From Cellulomonas sp. KRMCY2 (GTDB lineage: Bacteria > Actinomycetota > Actinomycetes > Actinomycetales > Cellulomonadaceae), in the NCBI RefSeq assembly GCF_000526515.1, contig NZ_JAGF01000001.1, positions 372,001-436,000 of the forward strand: 64,000 nucleotides of DNA, given 5' to 3'. Positions within the stretch are counted from its first letter, which is position 1, and each line of letters opens with the position of its first letter. Below, piece by piece: positions 15,368-24,980 of this stretch. The notes under the pieces are model-generated. The model saw only the letters and a list, made by a program, of their open reading frames with translations, was not told the DNA's origin and did no database searches. A program made the translations under genes and the position numbers.

Positions 15368-15419
15368 AGGCTATACCCGGTGGTCTGTCCGGATCAGTAC
15401 GAAGTGTCCGTTTTCACCC
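15368..15419 (-). promoter_or_regulatory. Extended promoter element of the sugar transferase gene
   Basis: GGGTGAAAACGGACAC (from 15419), TCCGGACA, ACCGGG and a TATAGCCT -10 region (15375-15368) repeat the arrangement seen at 11502-11452. The -10 lies about 18 bases before the ATG at 15350. The shared blocks extend well beyond a simple -35, so an activator or ECF-type element is possible. Confidence 0.6.
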
Positions 15420-15495
15420 GCTCGTACCAGGTTCTGTTACCGGGCCGTAATATTCGCGACGGTCGATGCGGGGCACGAGCGCGGGCGCCCGTCCC

Positions 15496-16092
15496 TCACG
15501 ACGGAGCGTGAAACCTCTGCTGCGCGGCGAGCAGACCCTGGCCCACGATCATCTCGACGGCGTCGGCGGCGGCGTCGATCAACCACGGCAGGTCCTTGCG
15601 CTCGGCGGACGAGAAGTCCCTCAGCACGTGGTCCGCGGCATCCATCCGTCCGGGTGGGCGACCGACACCGATGCGCACCCGCAGGTACTCCCGTGTGCCC
15701 AACGACGCGCTGATGCTCCGCAGACCGTTGTGCCCGCCCTCGCCGCCGCCGACCTTGAGCCGGATGCTCGCGAACGGCAGGTCGATCTCGTCGTGCACGA
15801 CGACGAGGCGGTCCGGCGGGACCTGGAGGTAGCCGGCGAGTGCGGCGACGGGGCCACCCGACACGTTCATGTAGCCGCCCGACCGCGCGAGGACGACCCG
15901 GGGACCCGGCGCACCCCCCGGCAGCACCCCCAGGCGGGCCTCAGCGACCTGGCAGCGGCTGCGGTGCGCCGTGAGCGTCGAGCCCGTGCGACGGGCCAGC
16001 TCGTCGACCACCATGTGACCGAGGTTGTGCCGGTTGCCGGCGTACGTCGGCCCGGGGTTCCCGAGTCCGACGACGAGCCAGGGCGTGCTCAT
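15496..16092 (-). CDS. pth: Peptidyl-tRNA hydrolase
   Basis: 198 residues from the ATG at 16092 (MSTPWLVVGLGNPGPTYAGN). It releases peptides from prematurely dropped peptidyl-tRNA in the cytoplasm. Catalytic His22 lies in GNRHNLGH, with Asn12 in GNPG, the conserved VVHDEIDLP (Asp near 100) and GGGEGGHNGLRS loops. Length is usual for the family. It is the last gene of the glmU-prs-rplY-pth group; a hairpin at 16118-16150 separates it from rplY. A longer frame to 16152 has no support because it runs through that hairpin. Confidence 0.96.
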   Translation of the reverse strand: MSTPWLVVGLGNPGPTYAGNRHNLGHMVVDELARRTGSTLTAHRSRCQVAEARLGVLPGGAPGPRVVLARSGGYMNVSGGPVAALAGYLQVPPDRLVVVHDEIDLPFASIRLKVGGGEGGHNGLRSISASLGTREYLRVRIGVGRPPGRMDAADHVLRDFSSAERKDLPWLIDAAADAVEMIVGQGLLAAQQRFHAPS

Positions 16093-16117
16093 CCCATCCG
16101 TCCCGTCCCCCACGCGC

Positions 16118-16150
16118 GCGACGCCCGGCCCCGACAGGGCCGGGCGTCGC
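16118..16150 (-). terminator. Hairpin between rplY and pth
   Basis: A perfect 14-bp stem (GCGACGCCCGGCCC with its complement) closes a 5-base loop, just after the rplY stop at 16181 and before the pth start at 16092. There is no U-tract. It may terminate or attenuate rplY read-through. Confidence 0.65.
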
Positions 16151-16180
16151 AACGCACCTACGAGTCTACCGAGCAGGAGC

Positions 16181-16813
16181 TCAGGCCTCCTCGGCCTCTG
16201 CCGCTGCAGCGGAGGCAGCGGAGGCGGCCGACTGCACGGCTGCCTGCTCCTCGACTGCTGCCTCGTCCTCGGCGGACGACTGCGGGGCCGAGATCGTCAC
16301 GATGACCGACTCGGGGTCGCCGGTGAAGACGGCGCCCTCCGGGAGGATCAGGTCGCTGCCGCGGACCCGCGCGCCGGCCTCGAGGCCTTCGACCGAGACC
16401 TCGATCGACTCGGGCAGGCGCGTCGCCTCCGCCTCGAGGGTGACCGTCTGTGCCTCGACGACGTGGATCGTGCCGGGAGCGGACTCGCCCACGACGTGCA
16501 CGTTGACGTCGACAGTGATCTTCTCGCCCAAGGAGACGAGCAGCAGGTCGATGTGCTCGATGACGTCCTTGACGGCGTCGCGCTGGATGTCCTTGGCGAT
16601 GGCCAGCTGGCTCGACCCGTCGAGCTCGATCGAGAAGAGCGCGTTCGAGTGCTTCAGCGCGAGCGTCGTCTCGTGGCCCGGCAGGGCGATGTGCAGCGGG
16701 GCCGCACCGTGCCCGTACAGGACGGCGGGGATCTGGTGGGCACGGCGGATGCGGCGCGCGGCACCCTTGCCGAACTCGGTGCGGGCGACGGCGGCGAGCT
16801 TGACCTCGGACAC
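16181..16813 (-). CDS. rplY: Large ribosomal subunit protein bL25 (Ctc/TL5 form)
   Basis: 210 residues. The N-terminal 5S rRNA-binding L25 domain (MSEVKLAAVARTEFGKGAARRIRRAHQIPAVLYGHG) is followed by the TL5/Ctc beta-domain (about 95-185) and an Ala/Glu-rich tail. The long form is normal in actinobacteria and is linked to general stress in other Gram-positives. It follows prs in the conserved glmU-prs-rplY-pth order. The 278-base gap upstream shows no other gene and probably contains its promoter. Confidence 0.95.
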   Translation of the reverse strand: MSEVKLAAVARTEFGKGAARRIRRAHQIPAVLYGHGAAPLHIALPGHETTLALKHSNALFSIELDGSSQLAIAKDIQRDAVKDVIEHIDLLLVSLGEKITVDVNVHVVGESAPGTIHVVEAQTVTLEAEATRLPESIEVSVEGLEAGARVRGSDLILPEGAVFTGDPESVIVTISAPQSSAEDEAAVEEQAAVQSAASAASAAAAEAEEA

Positions 16814-17091
16814 GGTGGAACTCCTGAAGCTGGGAACGGAACCGGGCGATGATGGCTGTCCAGGTCGTCCGGTCGAGCCGGGCCGGACCTGGTCGAGCGC
16901 AGAGGGTGCAGCGGCGGCCTAGGCGCGGGACACAGGACGGACGCGCACGCACGACCGCCGCGTCGATCACGGACTCGTGGTGGTGGGCATGTGCCGCACC
17001 GGCCGTCCGACGTCCCTCGCCGAGGCAACCCCAGGAGTCTACCCGCTCCGGTCTCGCCCGGGAAACGCAGCCCGGACGCCCGTCGGCCGGC

Positions 17092-18075
17092 TCAGACCGC
17101 GCCGTCGAACAGCGAGGTCACCGAGCCGTCGTCGAAGACCTCGCGGATGGCGCGGGCGATCAGCGGCGCGATCGACAGGATGGTGAGCTTCTCGAACCGA
17201 CGCTCCTCAGGGATGGGCAGCGTGTCGGTCACGACGATCTCGCGCGCACCGCACTCCGAGAGCCGTTGGGCGGCCGGGTCCGACAGCACCCCGTGGGTCG
17301 CCGCGACGATGACGTCCTTGGCACCCGCGGCCAGCAGTACCCGGACCGCCTCGGAGATCGTCCCGCCGGTGTCGATCAGGTCGTCGGTCAGGATGCACGT
17401 ACGCCCCTCGACGTCACCGACGACCCGGTTGGCGACCGAGCGGTTGGGCGCGTGGATGTCGCGCGTCTTGTGGATGAAGGCCAGTGGGCAGCCACCGAAC
17501 TTCGCGGCCCACTGCTCCGCCACGCGGATGCGTCCCGCGTCGGGCGAGACGACGACGACGTTCGTCGGGTCGACCCGCGTGCGCACGTAGTCGACCAGCA
17601 GAGGCATCGCCCAGAGGTGGTCGACCGGGCCGTCGAAGAACCCCTGGGTCTGTGCGGCGTGCAGGTCGACGCTCATCAGCCGGTCGGCGCCTGCCGTCTT
17701 GAACAGGTCGGCCATCAGCCGTGCGGAGATCGGCTCGCGGCCACGGTGCTTCTTGTCCTGCCGGGAGTAGCCGTAGAAGGGCTGGACGACGGTGATCGTC
17801 TTGACGGACGCCCGCTTGAGCGCGTCCACCATGATCAGCTGCTCCATGATCCACTGGTTGATCGGCACGGTATGGCTCTGCAGGACGAAGGCGTCCGAGC
17901 CGCGCACGCTCTCTCCGAACCGGACGTAGATCTCTCCGTTGGCGAAGTCGTAGACCGTCGTGGGGACCAGCTCGACCCCGAGCTCGCGTGCCACGCTCTC
18001 GGCCAGCTCCGGATGCGCACGACCCGATGCAAGGACGAGGCGCTTCTCGCCGTCGTTCGAGGTGATCCCGGTCAT
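17092..18075 (-). CDS. prs: Ribose-phosphate pyrophosphokinase (PRPP synthase)
   Basis: 327 residues. It makes PRPP from ribose-5-phosphate and ATP for nucleotide, His, Trp and NAD synthesis and for decaprenyl-phosphoribose pathways. Key parts: NGEIYVRFGESVRG, QPFYGYSRQDKKHRGREPISA (ATP/flexible loop), VDLHAAQTQGFFD (metal site), VVSPDAGR and the PRPP loop ILTDDLIDTGGT. It starts six bases after the glmU stop (18081), so the two are cotranscribed. Confidence 0.97.
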   Translation of the reverse strand: MTGITSNDGEKRLVLASGRAHPELAESVARELGVELVPTTVYDFANGEIYVRFGESVRGSDAFVLQSHTVPINQWIMEQLIMVDALKRASVKTITVVQPFYGYSRQDKKHRGREPISARLMADLFKTAGADRLMSVDLHAAQTQGFFDGPVDHLWAMPLLVDYVRTRVDPTNVVVVSPDAGRIRVAEQWAAKFGGCPLAFIHKTRDIHAPNRSVANRVVGDVEGRTCILTDDLIDTGGTISEAVRVLLAAGAKDVIVAATHGVLSDPAAQRLSECGAREIVVTDTLPIPEERRFEKLTILSIAPLIARAIREVFDDGSVTSLFDGAV

Positions 18076-18080
18076 CGTGG

Positions 18081-19682
18081 TCAGCGCCCTTCGGTGGTGG
18101 GATGCGAGGTCGGACCCGGCTCGGCCGAGCCGCGGGCCAGCTCGGCGATGGCTTGCGGGGAGAGGTCGGTCGAGACGTCGGGGCTCTCGCCGAGCGCCAC
18201 GGCTGCGGCGTCCGCGGACGGCGTGCCCGGCCGGCGGCGGAGCACCCAGCGGTCGATGGTGCGCTGCGGCGCTGTGTTGATGCCGAGCGCGCCCGGGCCG
18301 ACGTCGCGACGGATGACCGATCCGGCGCCCGTGTAGGCGCCGTCACCGATCGTGACCGGCGCGACGAGGGAGTTGTCCGAGCCCACCCGGACGTGCGAGC
18401 CGATCGTGGTCTGGTGCTTGTGCACGCCGTCGTAGTTCACGAAGATCGTGCCCGCGCCGATGTTGCTGTGCTCCCCGATGGTCGCGTCCCCGACGTAGGA
18501 CAGGTGCGGGACCCTCGAGTGGGCCCCGATCGTCGCGTTCTTCGTCTCGACGAAGGCACCGATCTTGCCGGCAGCTCCGAGCACCGTCCCCGGCCGCAGG
18601 TAGGCGAACGGCCCGACGAGCGCCCCGGCGCCGATCCGCGACGACGAGCCGTGGCTGCGGACCACCTGGGCACCCTCGCCGACCACGACGTCGGTCAGCG
18701 TCGTGTCCGGCCCCACCGTCGCGCCCCGTGCCACAGTCGTCGCACCGAAGAGCTGCGCACCGGGCAGGAGCGTCACGTCCGGCTCGAGCTCGACGTCGAC
18801 GTCGACCCAGGTCGTCGCCGGGTCGACGACCGTCACCCCGGCGAGCATCCAGCCGTCGAGCAGCCGGCGGTTGAGCTCGGCAGCCAGCACGGCGAGCTGG
18901 GCGCGGTCGTTGACCCCCTCGACGAGGAAGGGGTCGTCGACCCGCAGCGCCCGGACCGCGCCGCCGTCGGCCCGGGCGAACGCCAGGACGTCGGTCAGGT
19001 ACAGCTCGCCCTGGGCGTTGTCACGGTCGAGGCGGCCGAGCGCCGACCGCAGGACGGCGGCGTCGAAGACGTAGACCGACGAGTTGATCTCGACGATCGC
19101 CCGCTGGGCTGGGTCGGCGTCGCGGTGCTCGACGACACCGGTGACCTCGCCGGTGTCCGGGTCGCGCAGGATCCGCCCGTACCCGGTCGGGTCGGCGACC
19201 TCGGTCGTCAGCACGGTGACGGCGTTGCCGTCCGCGACGTGCGCGGCGAGCAGCTGTCCGAGCGTCTCGCCGTCGAGCAGCGGGATGTCACCGGCGAGGA
19301 CCACGACCGGACCCTCGACCTGCGCGTTGACGGCCTCGTCGCCCTGGCCGGCCCCGTCGTCCTGGTGGGCAGCCGTGGCGTGCGCTGCTGCGTCGAGGAC
19401 CCCGAGCGCGCACTGCACGGCGCGGCCGGTCCCCGGCACGTCGTCCTGGTCCGCGACGAGGACTGCCGGATCCAGCTCGAGCGCATGGGCTGCGACGAGG
19501 TCACGTCCGTGGCGCACCACGACGGTGACCCGGATCGGGTCGAGCGAACGCGCTGCGGCGAGCGCGTGGCCGAGCATCGTCCGCCCGGCCAGGGTGTGGA
19601 GCACCTTCGGCGTAGCCGATCGCATCCGGGTTCCCTCGCCTGCGGCGAGGACGACCACTGCGGCGGGACGGGCCTTGGTCAC
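18081..19682 (-). CDS. glmU: Bifunctional GlmU: GlcNAc-1-P uridyltransferase / GlcN-1-P acetyltransferase
   Basis: 533 residues from GTG 19682 ([22 protein letters not shown]), chosen for the GGGAG site four bases upstream; a much longer open frame reaches through the tRNA-Gln gene and is not coding. The N-terminal pyrophosphorylase ([20 protein letters not shown]) is followed by a left-handed beta-helix acetyltransferase of hexapeptide repeats with [27 protein letters not shown]. It forms UDP-GlcNAc for peptidoglycan and glycans. An acidic/Gly insert near residues 100-120 and a Ser/Pro tail are typical of actinobacterial forms. Confidence 0.95.
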   Translation of the reverse strand: MTKARPAAVVVLAAGEGTRMRSATPKVLHTLAGRTMLGHALAAARSLDPIRVTVVVRHGRDLVAAHALELDPAVLVADQDDVPGTGRAVQCALGVLDAAAHATAAHQDDGAGQGDEAVNAQVEGPVVVLAGDIPLLDGETLGQLLAAHVADGNAVTVLTTEVADPTGYGRILRDPDTGEVTGVVEHRDADPAQRAIVEINSSVYVFDAAVLRSALGRLDRDNAQGELYLTDVLAFARADGGAVRALRVDDPFLVEGVNDRAQLAVLAAELNRRLLDGWMLAGVTVVDPATTWVDVDVELEPDVTLLPGAQLFGATTVARGATVGPDTTLTDVVVGEGAQVVRSHGSSSRIGAGALVGPFAYLRPGTVLGAAGKIGAFVETKNATIGAHSRVPHLSYVGDATIGEHSNIGAGTIFVNYDGVHKHQTTIGSHVRVGSDNSLVAPVTIGDGAYTGAGSVIRRDVGPGALGINTAPQRTIDRWVLRRRPGTPSADAAAVALGESPDVSTDLSPQAIAELARGSAEPGPTSHPTTEGR

Positions 19683-19819
19683 TTGACTCCCGTGAGATCT
19701 GCTGGACCGGTTCGCCGCTCGGCAGGAGAGGGACGGTACGGGCCACGCGTGTGTCTGGCGCTCGGTCACTCTACCGTCGCCGGGCCGGGACCCGGGCACG
19801 TAGCGGTCGGCACCACGGC

Positions 19820-19890
19820 TCCGCCCCCAGGATTCGAACCTGGACTGCAAGGCTCCAAAGGCCTGCGTGCTGCCGTTACACCAGGGCGGA
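19820..19890 (-). tRNA. tRNA-Gln (anticodon UUG)
   Basis: The minus strand folds as a tRNA: acceptor TCCGCCC/GGGCGGA, D-stem GTGT/GCAC, anticodon loop CTTTGGA with anticodon TTG, and T-arm CCAGG-TTCGAAT-CCTGG. One mismatch is seen at the base of the anticodon stem. It lies between glmU and the divergent TetR gene. Confidence 0.92.
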
Positions 19891-19985
19891 CCGGCCGCCT
19901 CGCTGCTGCAGCCACCAGGTGACCTGCTGCGCGTGATCGACGGACGGTTCCACAGTCTGCCAGGGCCGCACGGCATGATGGGCGC

Positions 19986-20633
19986 GTGGCCTCCACCAGC
20001 AAGCGTCCGCCCCGTGCGCGGATGACCGGTACGCAACGTCGGGAGCAGCTCCTCGACGTCTCCCGCCAGCTGTTCGCCGAGAAGGGCTTCGAGGGCACGA
20101 GCGTCGAGGAGATCGCCGCACGGGCCGATGTCTCCAAGCCGGTGGTCTACGAGCACTTCGGCGGCAAGGAGGGGGTCTACGCGGTCGTCGTCGACCGTGA
20201 GATCCAGGCCCTGACCGGTGCGCTGACCGGGGCGCTCGAGGCCGGCGGTCACCCGCAGATCCTGCTCGAGCGCACAGCCCTCGCCCTGCTCGACTACATC
20301 GAGGCGTCGACGGACGGCTTCCGCATCCTCGTGCGCGACTCACCCGTCGCCCAGGCGACCGGCACGTTCTCGAGCCTGATCGGGGACGTCGCGGCCCAGG
20401 TCGAGCACCTGCTCGCCCACCAGTTCACCCGTCGCGGGCTCGACCCGGCCACGGCGCCGATCTACGCGCAGATGCTGGTCGGCATGGTGGCACTGACCGG
20501 GCAGCACTGGCTGGACTCGCGCAGCCCGAAGAAGGCCGACGTCGCGGCGCACCTCGTCAACCTCGCCTGGTACGGGCTGTCCGGGCTCCAGGCCAAGCCG
20601 ACGCTGCGTGGCGGGGACGGGCACACCCCATGA
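19986..20633 (+). CDS. TetR/AcrR family transcriptional regulator
   Basis: 215 residues. The N-terminal helix-turn-helix ([52 protein letters not shown], residues about 15-64) is typical. The C-terminal ligand/dimer domain is of the type found in actinobacterial TetR proteins that respond to lipids or drugs. GTG 19986 follows CATGAT by six bases, compatible with a leaderless start. Its stop overlaps the MarR start at 20630 (ATGA), so two regulators form one operon. The target is unknown. Confidence 0.88.
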   Translation: MASTSKRPPRARMTGTQRREQLLDVSRQLFAEKGFEGTSVEEIAARADVSKPVVYEHFGGKEGVYAVVVDREIQALTGALTGALEAGGHPQILLERTALALLDYIEASTDGFRILVRDSPVAQATGTFSSLIGDVAAQVEHLLAHQFTRRGLDPATAPIYAQMLVGMVALTGQHWLDSRSPKKADVAAHLVNLAWYGLSGLQAKPTLRGGDGHTP

Positions 20634-21118
20634 CGGACGAGGTCGACCGGATCGTCGAGGCATGGCACCGCGAGCGACCCGACCTCGACGTCGCGCCGCT
20701 GAGCGTGCTGTCCCGCGTGAGCCGGCTCGCCCGGCACCTCGACCTGGCACGTCGAGGCGCGTTCAGCCGGTACGACCTCGAGGTGTGGGAGTTCGACGTC
20801 CTGTCGGCGCTGCGACGCGCCGGCGAGCCGTACCAGCTGTCCCCCGGGACCCTGGTCACCCAGACGCTGGTGACCAGCGGGACGATGACCAACCGGATCG
20901 ACCGCCTGGCCGGACGCGGGCTCGTCGAGCGGCTGCCGGCTCCCGGCGACCGCCGCGGCGTCCTGGTCCGCCTCACCCCGGACGGGCGGGTCCGGGTGGA
21001 CGGCGCACTCGAGGACCTCCTGCACGTCGAGCGCGAGCTGCTCGCCGGTCTGCCGGAGAAGGACCGCAACCGCCTCGCCGACCTGCTCCGCATCGTGGTC
21101 GCGCCGTTCGACGCCTGA
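20630..21118 (+). CDS. MarR family transcriptional regulator
   Basis: 162 residues with the winged-helix core LSPGTLVTQTLVTSGTMTNRIDRLAGRGLVERLPAPGDRRGVLVRLTPDGR (about 72-122), including the DRRGVLV wing. It starts inside the stop of the TetR gene (ATGA), giving a coupled TetR-MarR pair. The last bases are nine bases from the convergent ABC-F stop. No effector or target is evident. Confidence 0.88.
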   Translation: MTDEVDRIVEAWHRERPDLDVAPLSVLSRVSRLARHLDLARRGAFSRYDLEVWEFDVLSALRRAGEPYQLSPGTLVTQTLVTSGTMTNRIDRLAGRGLVERLPAPGDRRGVLVRLTPDGRVRVDGALEDLLHVERELLAGLPEKDRNRLADLLRIVVAPFDA

Positions 21119-21127
21119 CGGCGACCG

Positions 21128-23041
21128 TCAGCCGGTGACCTCGGCAGCCGCCAGCCACGCCTCTTCGAGGGCCTCGCGCTCCACGGCCAGCTCGTGGAGC
21201 TCCGCGTCGAGCGCGATCACCGCCGTGTGGTCGGACGCCACCGCGGCCATCCGCTCGTGGATCGTCGCCTCACGCTGGACGATCTTGGAGAGCCGTCGGT
21301 CGATCCGGTTCATCTCCTTGCGTGCGGCGTGCACCTCGGCCGCCGTCGGACCCTGCGTGACGTCCGCGGCGCCGGCAGCGTCAGCAGGCTTCGCGGCGGG
21401 CACCGGGGCGGTCGGCGACGACGCGGCGGACGAGCCGGGTGCCGGGACCGCACCGAACGTCACCGGAGCACCGGACCGCGCCACCTTGCGCAGCTCGAGG
21501 TACTGCTCGACGCCACCGGGCAGGTCCCGCAGGGTGCCGTCGCCGAGCAGGGCGACCTGACGGTCGCAGACCCGCTCGAGCAGGTAGCGGTCGTGCGAGA
21601 CGACGACGAGGGTGCCCGGCCAGCCGTCGAGCAGGTCCTCGATCGCCGCGAGGGTGTCGGTGTCCAGGTCGTTGGTCGGCTCGTCGAGCAGCAGCACGTT
21701 GGGCTCGCCGACCAGGAGGCGCAGCAGCTGCAGGCGGCGACGCTCACCGCCGGACAGGTCGCGGACCGGGGTCTGCGCGCGCTCCCTGGTGAAGCCGAGC
21801 CGCTCGACGAGCTGCGCCGCGGTGAGCTCCCTGCCACCGACGGCGACCGTCCGGCTCTCCCGCTCGACGACCTCCAGGACCCGCAGGTGCGAGAGCTCGT
21901 CGAGCTCCTCGACGTCCTGGGTGAGCATCGCGACGACCGCCGTCTTGCCGCGCTTGACCCGGCCACGGTTCGGCACCGCGTCGCCCGCGAGCAGCCGGAG
22001 CAGGGTCGTCTTGCCGGCCCCGTTGACCCCGACCAGGCCGTAGCGGTCCCCCGGGCCGAGCCGCCAGGTGAGGTCGTCCATCAAGGTACGGCGACCGCCG
22101 TCGGGCGTGCCGAACTCGACAGTGACGCCCTCGACGTCGAGCACGTCCTTGCCCTGCCGTGCGGTCGCGAGCCGGGTCAGCTCGAGCGGGTCGCGCGGCG
22201 GTGGCTCGTCCTCGATCAGGGCCGCTGCCGCGTCGAGGCGGAACTGCGGCTTGCTCGTCCTGGCCGGTGCGCCTCGGCGCAGCCATGCGAGCTCCTTGCG
22301 CAGCAGGTTGTCGCGGCGGCTCGCCGAGGTCGCGGCCTGCCGATCGCGCTCCGCCCGCGCGAGCACGTAGGCCGCGTAGCCACCCTCGTAGCCCTCGACG
22401 GTGCCACCGGTGCGGTCCCCGGCGCCGGCTCCCGTGACCTCCCACATCCGGGTGCAGACCGCGTCGAGGAACCACCTGTCGTGGGTCACGACGATCAGCG
22501 CACCGCGCGTCGACGCGCGGCCGGCGCGGTCGTTGAAACGTTCGACCAGGTGCTCGGCGAGCCAGGCGACACCCTCGACGTCCAGGTGGTTGGTCGGCTC
22601 GTCGAGCATCAGGACGTCGAGGTCGGCGACCAGCAGCGCGGCCAGCGCGACCCGGCGCCGCTGACCGCCGGACAGGTGCTCGACGTCGGCGTCGAGGTCG
22701 ACGTCGGCGAGCAGGCCGGTGTGGACGGCACGGATCCCGGCGTCGCCGGCCCAGGTGTGCTCGGCATCGTCACCGTGCACGACGTCGCGCACGAGAGTCC
22801 CGGCCGGCAGCTCGTCACGCTGGTCGAGCAGCCCGATCCGCAGGTCGCCGGCATGGGTCACCCGGCCTGCGTCGGGGTCCTGCCGGCGCGCGAGCAGGCG
22901 CAGCAGGGTGGACTTGCCGGCGCCGTTGGGACCGACGACGCCGATGCGCATCCCGGCGTCGACGCCGAGACTCACCTCGTCGAGCAGCGTGCGGTTGCCG
23001 ACGGTGAGCGAGATGGCGTCCGCACCGAACAGGTGCGCCAT
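21128..23041 (-). CDS. ABC-F ATPase (Uup-like)
   Basis: 637 residues with two ABC domains: Walker A GPNGAGKST (about 37-45) and GVNGAGKTT (about 357), signatures LSGGQRRR and LSGGERRR, Walker B VLMLDEPTNHLD and VLLLDEPTNDLD. A C-terminal Ala/Pro linker and coiled coil (about 560-630) resemble Uup. No membrane part is present, as expected of ABC-F proteins, which act on ribosomes or, for Uup, in DNA-linked functions. The ATG at 23041 shares its A with the ispE stop codon. The precise subclass, including possible antibiotic protection, is not clear from sequence. Confidence 0.9.
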   Translation of the reverse strand: MAHLFGADAISLTVGNRTLLDEVSLGVDAGMRIGVVGPNGAGKSTLLRLLARRQDPDAGRVTHAGDLRIGLLDQRDELPAGTLVRDVVHGDDAEHTWAGDAGIRAVHTGLLADVDLDADVEHLSGGQRRRVALAALLVADLDVLMLDEPTNHLDVEGVAWLAEHLVERFNDRAGRASTRGALIVVTHDRWFLDAVCTRMWEVTGAGAGDRTGGTVEGYEGGYAAYVLARAERDRQAATSASRRDNLLRKELAWLRRGAPARTSKPQFRLDAAAALIEDEPPPRDPLELTRLATARQGKDVLDVEGVTVEFGTPDGGRRTLMDDLTWRLGPGDRYGLVGVNGAGKTTLLRLLAGDAVPNRGRVKRGKTAVVAMLTQDVEELDELSHLRVLEVVERESRTVAVGGRELTAAQLVERLGFTRERAQTPVRDLSGGERRRLQLLRLLVGEPNVLLLDEPTNDLDTDTLAAIEDLLDGWPGTLVVVSHDRYLLERVCDRQVALLGDGTLRDLPGGVEQYLELRKVARSGAPVTFGAVPAPGSSAASSPTAPVPAAKPADAAGAADVTQGPTAAEVHAARKEMNRIDRRLSKIVQREATIHERMAAVASDHTAVIALDAELHELAVEREALEEAWLAAAEVTG

Positions 23042-24012
23042 CAGCTCCGGTCCCCGCGGGTCGGGCCGGTGGCGAGGCGGTCACGGTCCGACGTCTCGGT
23101 GGTCAGCCGGGCACCGGGCACCGGGCCGGACGCGCACAGGACGCTGTCGGTCGCGCCCGACGCGGTCATCGCCGCCGCCAGCGCCAGCGCATGGTGCCGG
23201 CTCCTGCCCAGAGCGGCGACCGTCGGGCCCGAACCGCTGACGAGCACCCCGAGGGCACCGGCGTCCTGCGCGACGCTCAGCGTCTCGGCGAGGTCGGGTG
23301 CGAGCTCGAGCGCGGCCACCTGGAGGTCGTTGGTCAGTGCGCGGCCGACCGCTACGGCGTCACCCGAGGCGAGCGCGGCCATCAGCGCACGGTCCACCGT
23401 CGGCTCGTCGGACGCCCCCCCGAGGATCTCGTCGAAGGTGGCGTACACCTCGGGCGTGGACAGGCCCGCAGTGCGCAGACCGAGCGCCCAGTGGTACTCG
23501 CCCCGGGTCAGCGCCGGTGTCAGCAGGTCGCCGCGGCCTCGGCCGACGGCGGTGTGCCCCACGAGGGCGAAGGGCACGTCAGAGCCCAGCTCCGCGGCGA
23601 GCTCGACGAGCTCCCCGCGCGGGATGCCGGTGTCCCACAGCGCATCGCAGGCGATCAGCGCCGCCGCGGCGTCGGCGGACCCGCCCGCCATCCCGCCGGC
23701 CACCGGGACACCCTTGTGCACGTGCAGGTGCACCCCGGACGGGATCCCGACCCGCTCGGCCAGCAGCCGGGCGGCGCGGACCGCGAGGTTCGTCCCGTCG
23801 GTCGGCACCAGGTCTGCCTGAGCGCCGCTGACGGTGATGGTCAGGTCGTCGGCCGGCTCGGCCGTCAGCTCCTCGTAGACCGAGAGCGCCTGGAAGACCG
23901 TGGCCAGCGGGTGGTAGCCGTCCGGCCGGCGACGGCCGACCGACAGCGCGAGGTTGAGCTTGCCCGGCGCGCGCACGTGCACGGCGGCGCCGGCGCGGGG
24001 CTGGTAGGTCAC
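23041..24012 (-). CDS. ispE: 4-diphosphocytidyl-2-C-methyl-D-erythritol kinase
   Basis: 323 residues, GHMP kinase. The N-terminal APGKLNLALSVGRRRPDGYHPL motif is followed by the ATP loop PVAGGMAGGSADAAAAL (about 103-119) and the C-terminal GVLVSGSGPTVAALG. It phosphorylates CDP-ME in the MEP isoprenoid pathway, which also supplies undecaprenyl carriers. It follows ksgA, as usual in actinobacteria. The stop is one base overlapped with the ABC-F start. Confidence 0.95.
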   Translation of the reverse strand: MTYQPRAGAAVHVRAPGKLNLALSVGRRRPDGYHPLATVFQALSVYEELTAEPADDLTITVSGAQADLVPTDGTNLAVRAARLLAERVGIPSGVHLHVHKGVPVAGGMAGGSADAAAALIACDALWDTGIPRGELVELAAELGSDVPFALVGHTAVGRGRGDLLTPALTRGEYHWALGLRTAGLSTPEVYATFDEILGGASDEPTVDRALMAALASGDAVAVGRALTNDLQVAALELAPDLAETLSVAQDAGALGVLVSGSGPTVAALGRSRHHALALAAAMTASGATDSVLCASGPVPGARLTTETSDRDRLATGPTRGDRS

Positions 24013-24040
24013 CTGGCCACTCTTTCACGCCTGCCAGGCC

Positions 24041-24892
24041 TCACCGGTGCAGCTGTTCGGCGATGCGGGCGAAGGCGGCGATGTCGAGCCGCTCGCCCCG
24101 CGACGTCGGGTCGACGCCCGCGGCCACCAGAGCCGCCGCGGCGGCAGCACCCGACCCGGCGACGCCGGCGAGCGCCGAGCGGAGCATCTTGCGGCGCTGG
24201 GCGAACGCGGCGTCCACGACCGCGAACACCTCCTGGCGGGTGGCCGTCGTCGGGGGCGGGTCACGACGTTCGAGCGCGACGAGCGACGAGTCGACCCGGG
24301 GCACCGGCCAGAAGACCGCACGGCCGATCGAGCCGGCGCTGCGCGCCGAGGCGTACCAGGCGGCCTTGGCCGAGGGGATCCCATAGGTGCGCGACCCGGG
24401 CGGTGCGACCAACCGGTCGGCCACCTCGGCCTGGACCATCACCAGGACCCGCTCGAGCGAGTCGAACCGCGCCAGGAAGGACAGCAGGACCGGCACGGCG
24501 ACGTTGTACGGCAGGTTCGCGACGAGCGCGGTCGGCGGCGGACCGGGCAGCGCAGTCAAGGTCAGCGCGTCCGCCGTCAGCACGGTGAGGCGTCCGGCCA
24601 GGTCCGGCGCGCGCTCGGCCACCGTCAGCGGCAGCTGCTCGGCGAGCACCGGGTCGATCTCGACCGCCAGCACGTCGGCGCCGGCATCGAGCAGGCCGAG
24701 GGTCAGCGAGCCCAGCCCGGGTCCGATCTCCACGACCCGCTCACCCGGCGTCACCTGGGCGATCCGGACGATCCGACGGACGGTCCCGGCGTCGACGACG
24801 AAGTTCTGGCCGAGGCTCTTCGTGGGCCGGACGCCGAGACGCCCTGCCAGATCCCGGATCTGCGCGGGGCCCAGCAGGGCGTCTGTCGTCAT
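24041..24892 (-). CDS. rsmA: 16S rRNA dimethyladenosine transferase
   Basis: 283 residues (KsgA). [16 protein letters not shown], the SAM site [12 protein letters not shown] (about 56-67), VEIDP and the catalytic ANLPYN (about 124-129) are present. It dimethylates two adjacent adenines in helix 45 of 16S rRNA during 30S maturation. A TAGGCT hexamer ends six bases before the ATG at 24892, consistent with a leaderless transcript, so ksgA-ispE-ABC-F probably has its own promoter. It lies downstream of the rpfB-like gene. Confidence 0.96.
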   Translation of the reverse strand: MTTDALLGPAQIRDLAGRLGVRPTKSLGQNFVVDAGTVRRIVRIAQVTPGERVVEIGPGLGSLTLGLLDAGADVLAVEIDPVLAEQLPLTVAERAPDLAGRLTVLTADALTLTALPGPPPTALVANLPYNVAVPVLLSFLARFDSLERVLVMVQAEVADRLVAPPGSRTYGIPSAKAAWYASARSAGSIGRAVFWPVPRVDSSLVALERRDPPPTTATRQEVFAVVDAAFAQRRKMLRSALAGVAGSGAAAAAALVAAGVDPTSRGERLDIAAFARIAEQLHR

Positions 24893-24980
24893 GTCACGAG
24901 CCTAGGGTCTCCCGAGCGACGGGAGCCCTCGAGCAGCTCGCCGCGGTCGGTGCGGTCGGAGGCCCAGAGCAGTCCAAGGC

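Noticed and set aside
19820-19890. tRNA-Trp on the plus strand (CCA in the loop)
   Set aside because: The plus strand lacks a proper T-arm; GATTCGAACC is the complement of the minus-strand T-loop. The tRNA is tRNA-Gln on the minus strand.
21128-23041. Antibiotic resistance ABC-F
   Set aside because: The C-terminal coiled coil and housekeeping context (ispE, ksgA) fit Uup-like proteins; nothing in the sequence shows a drug-protection linker.
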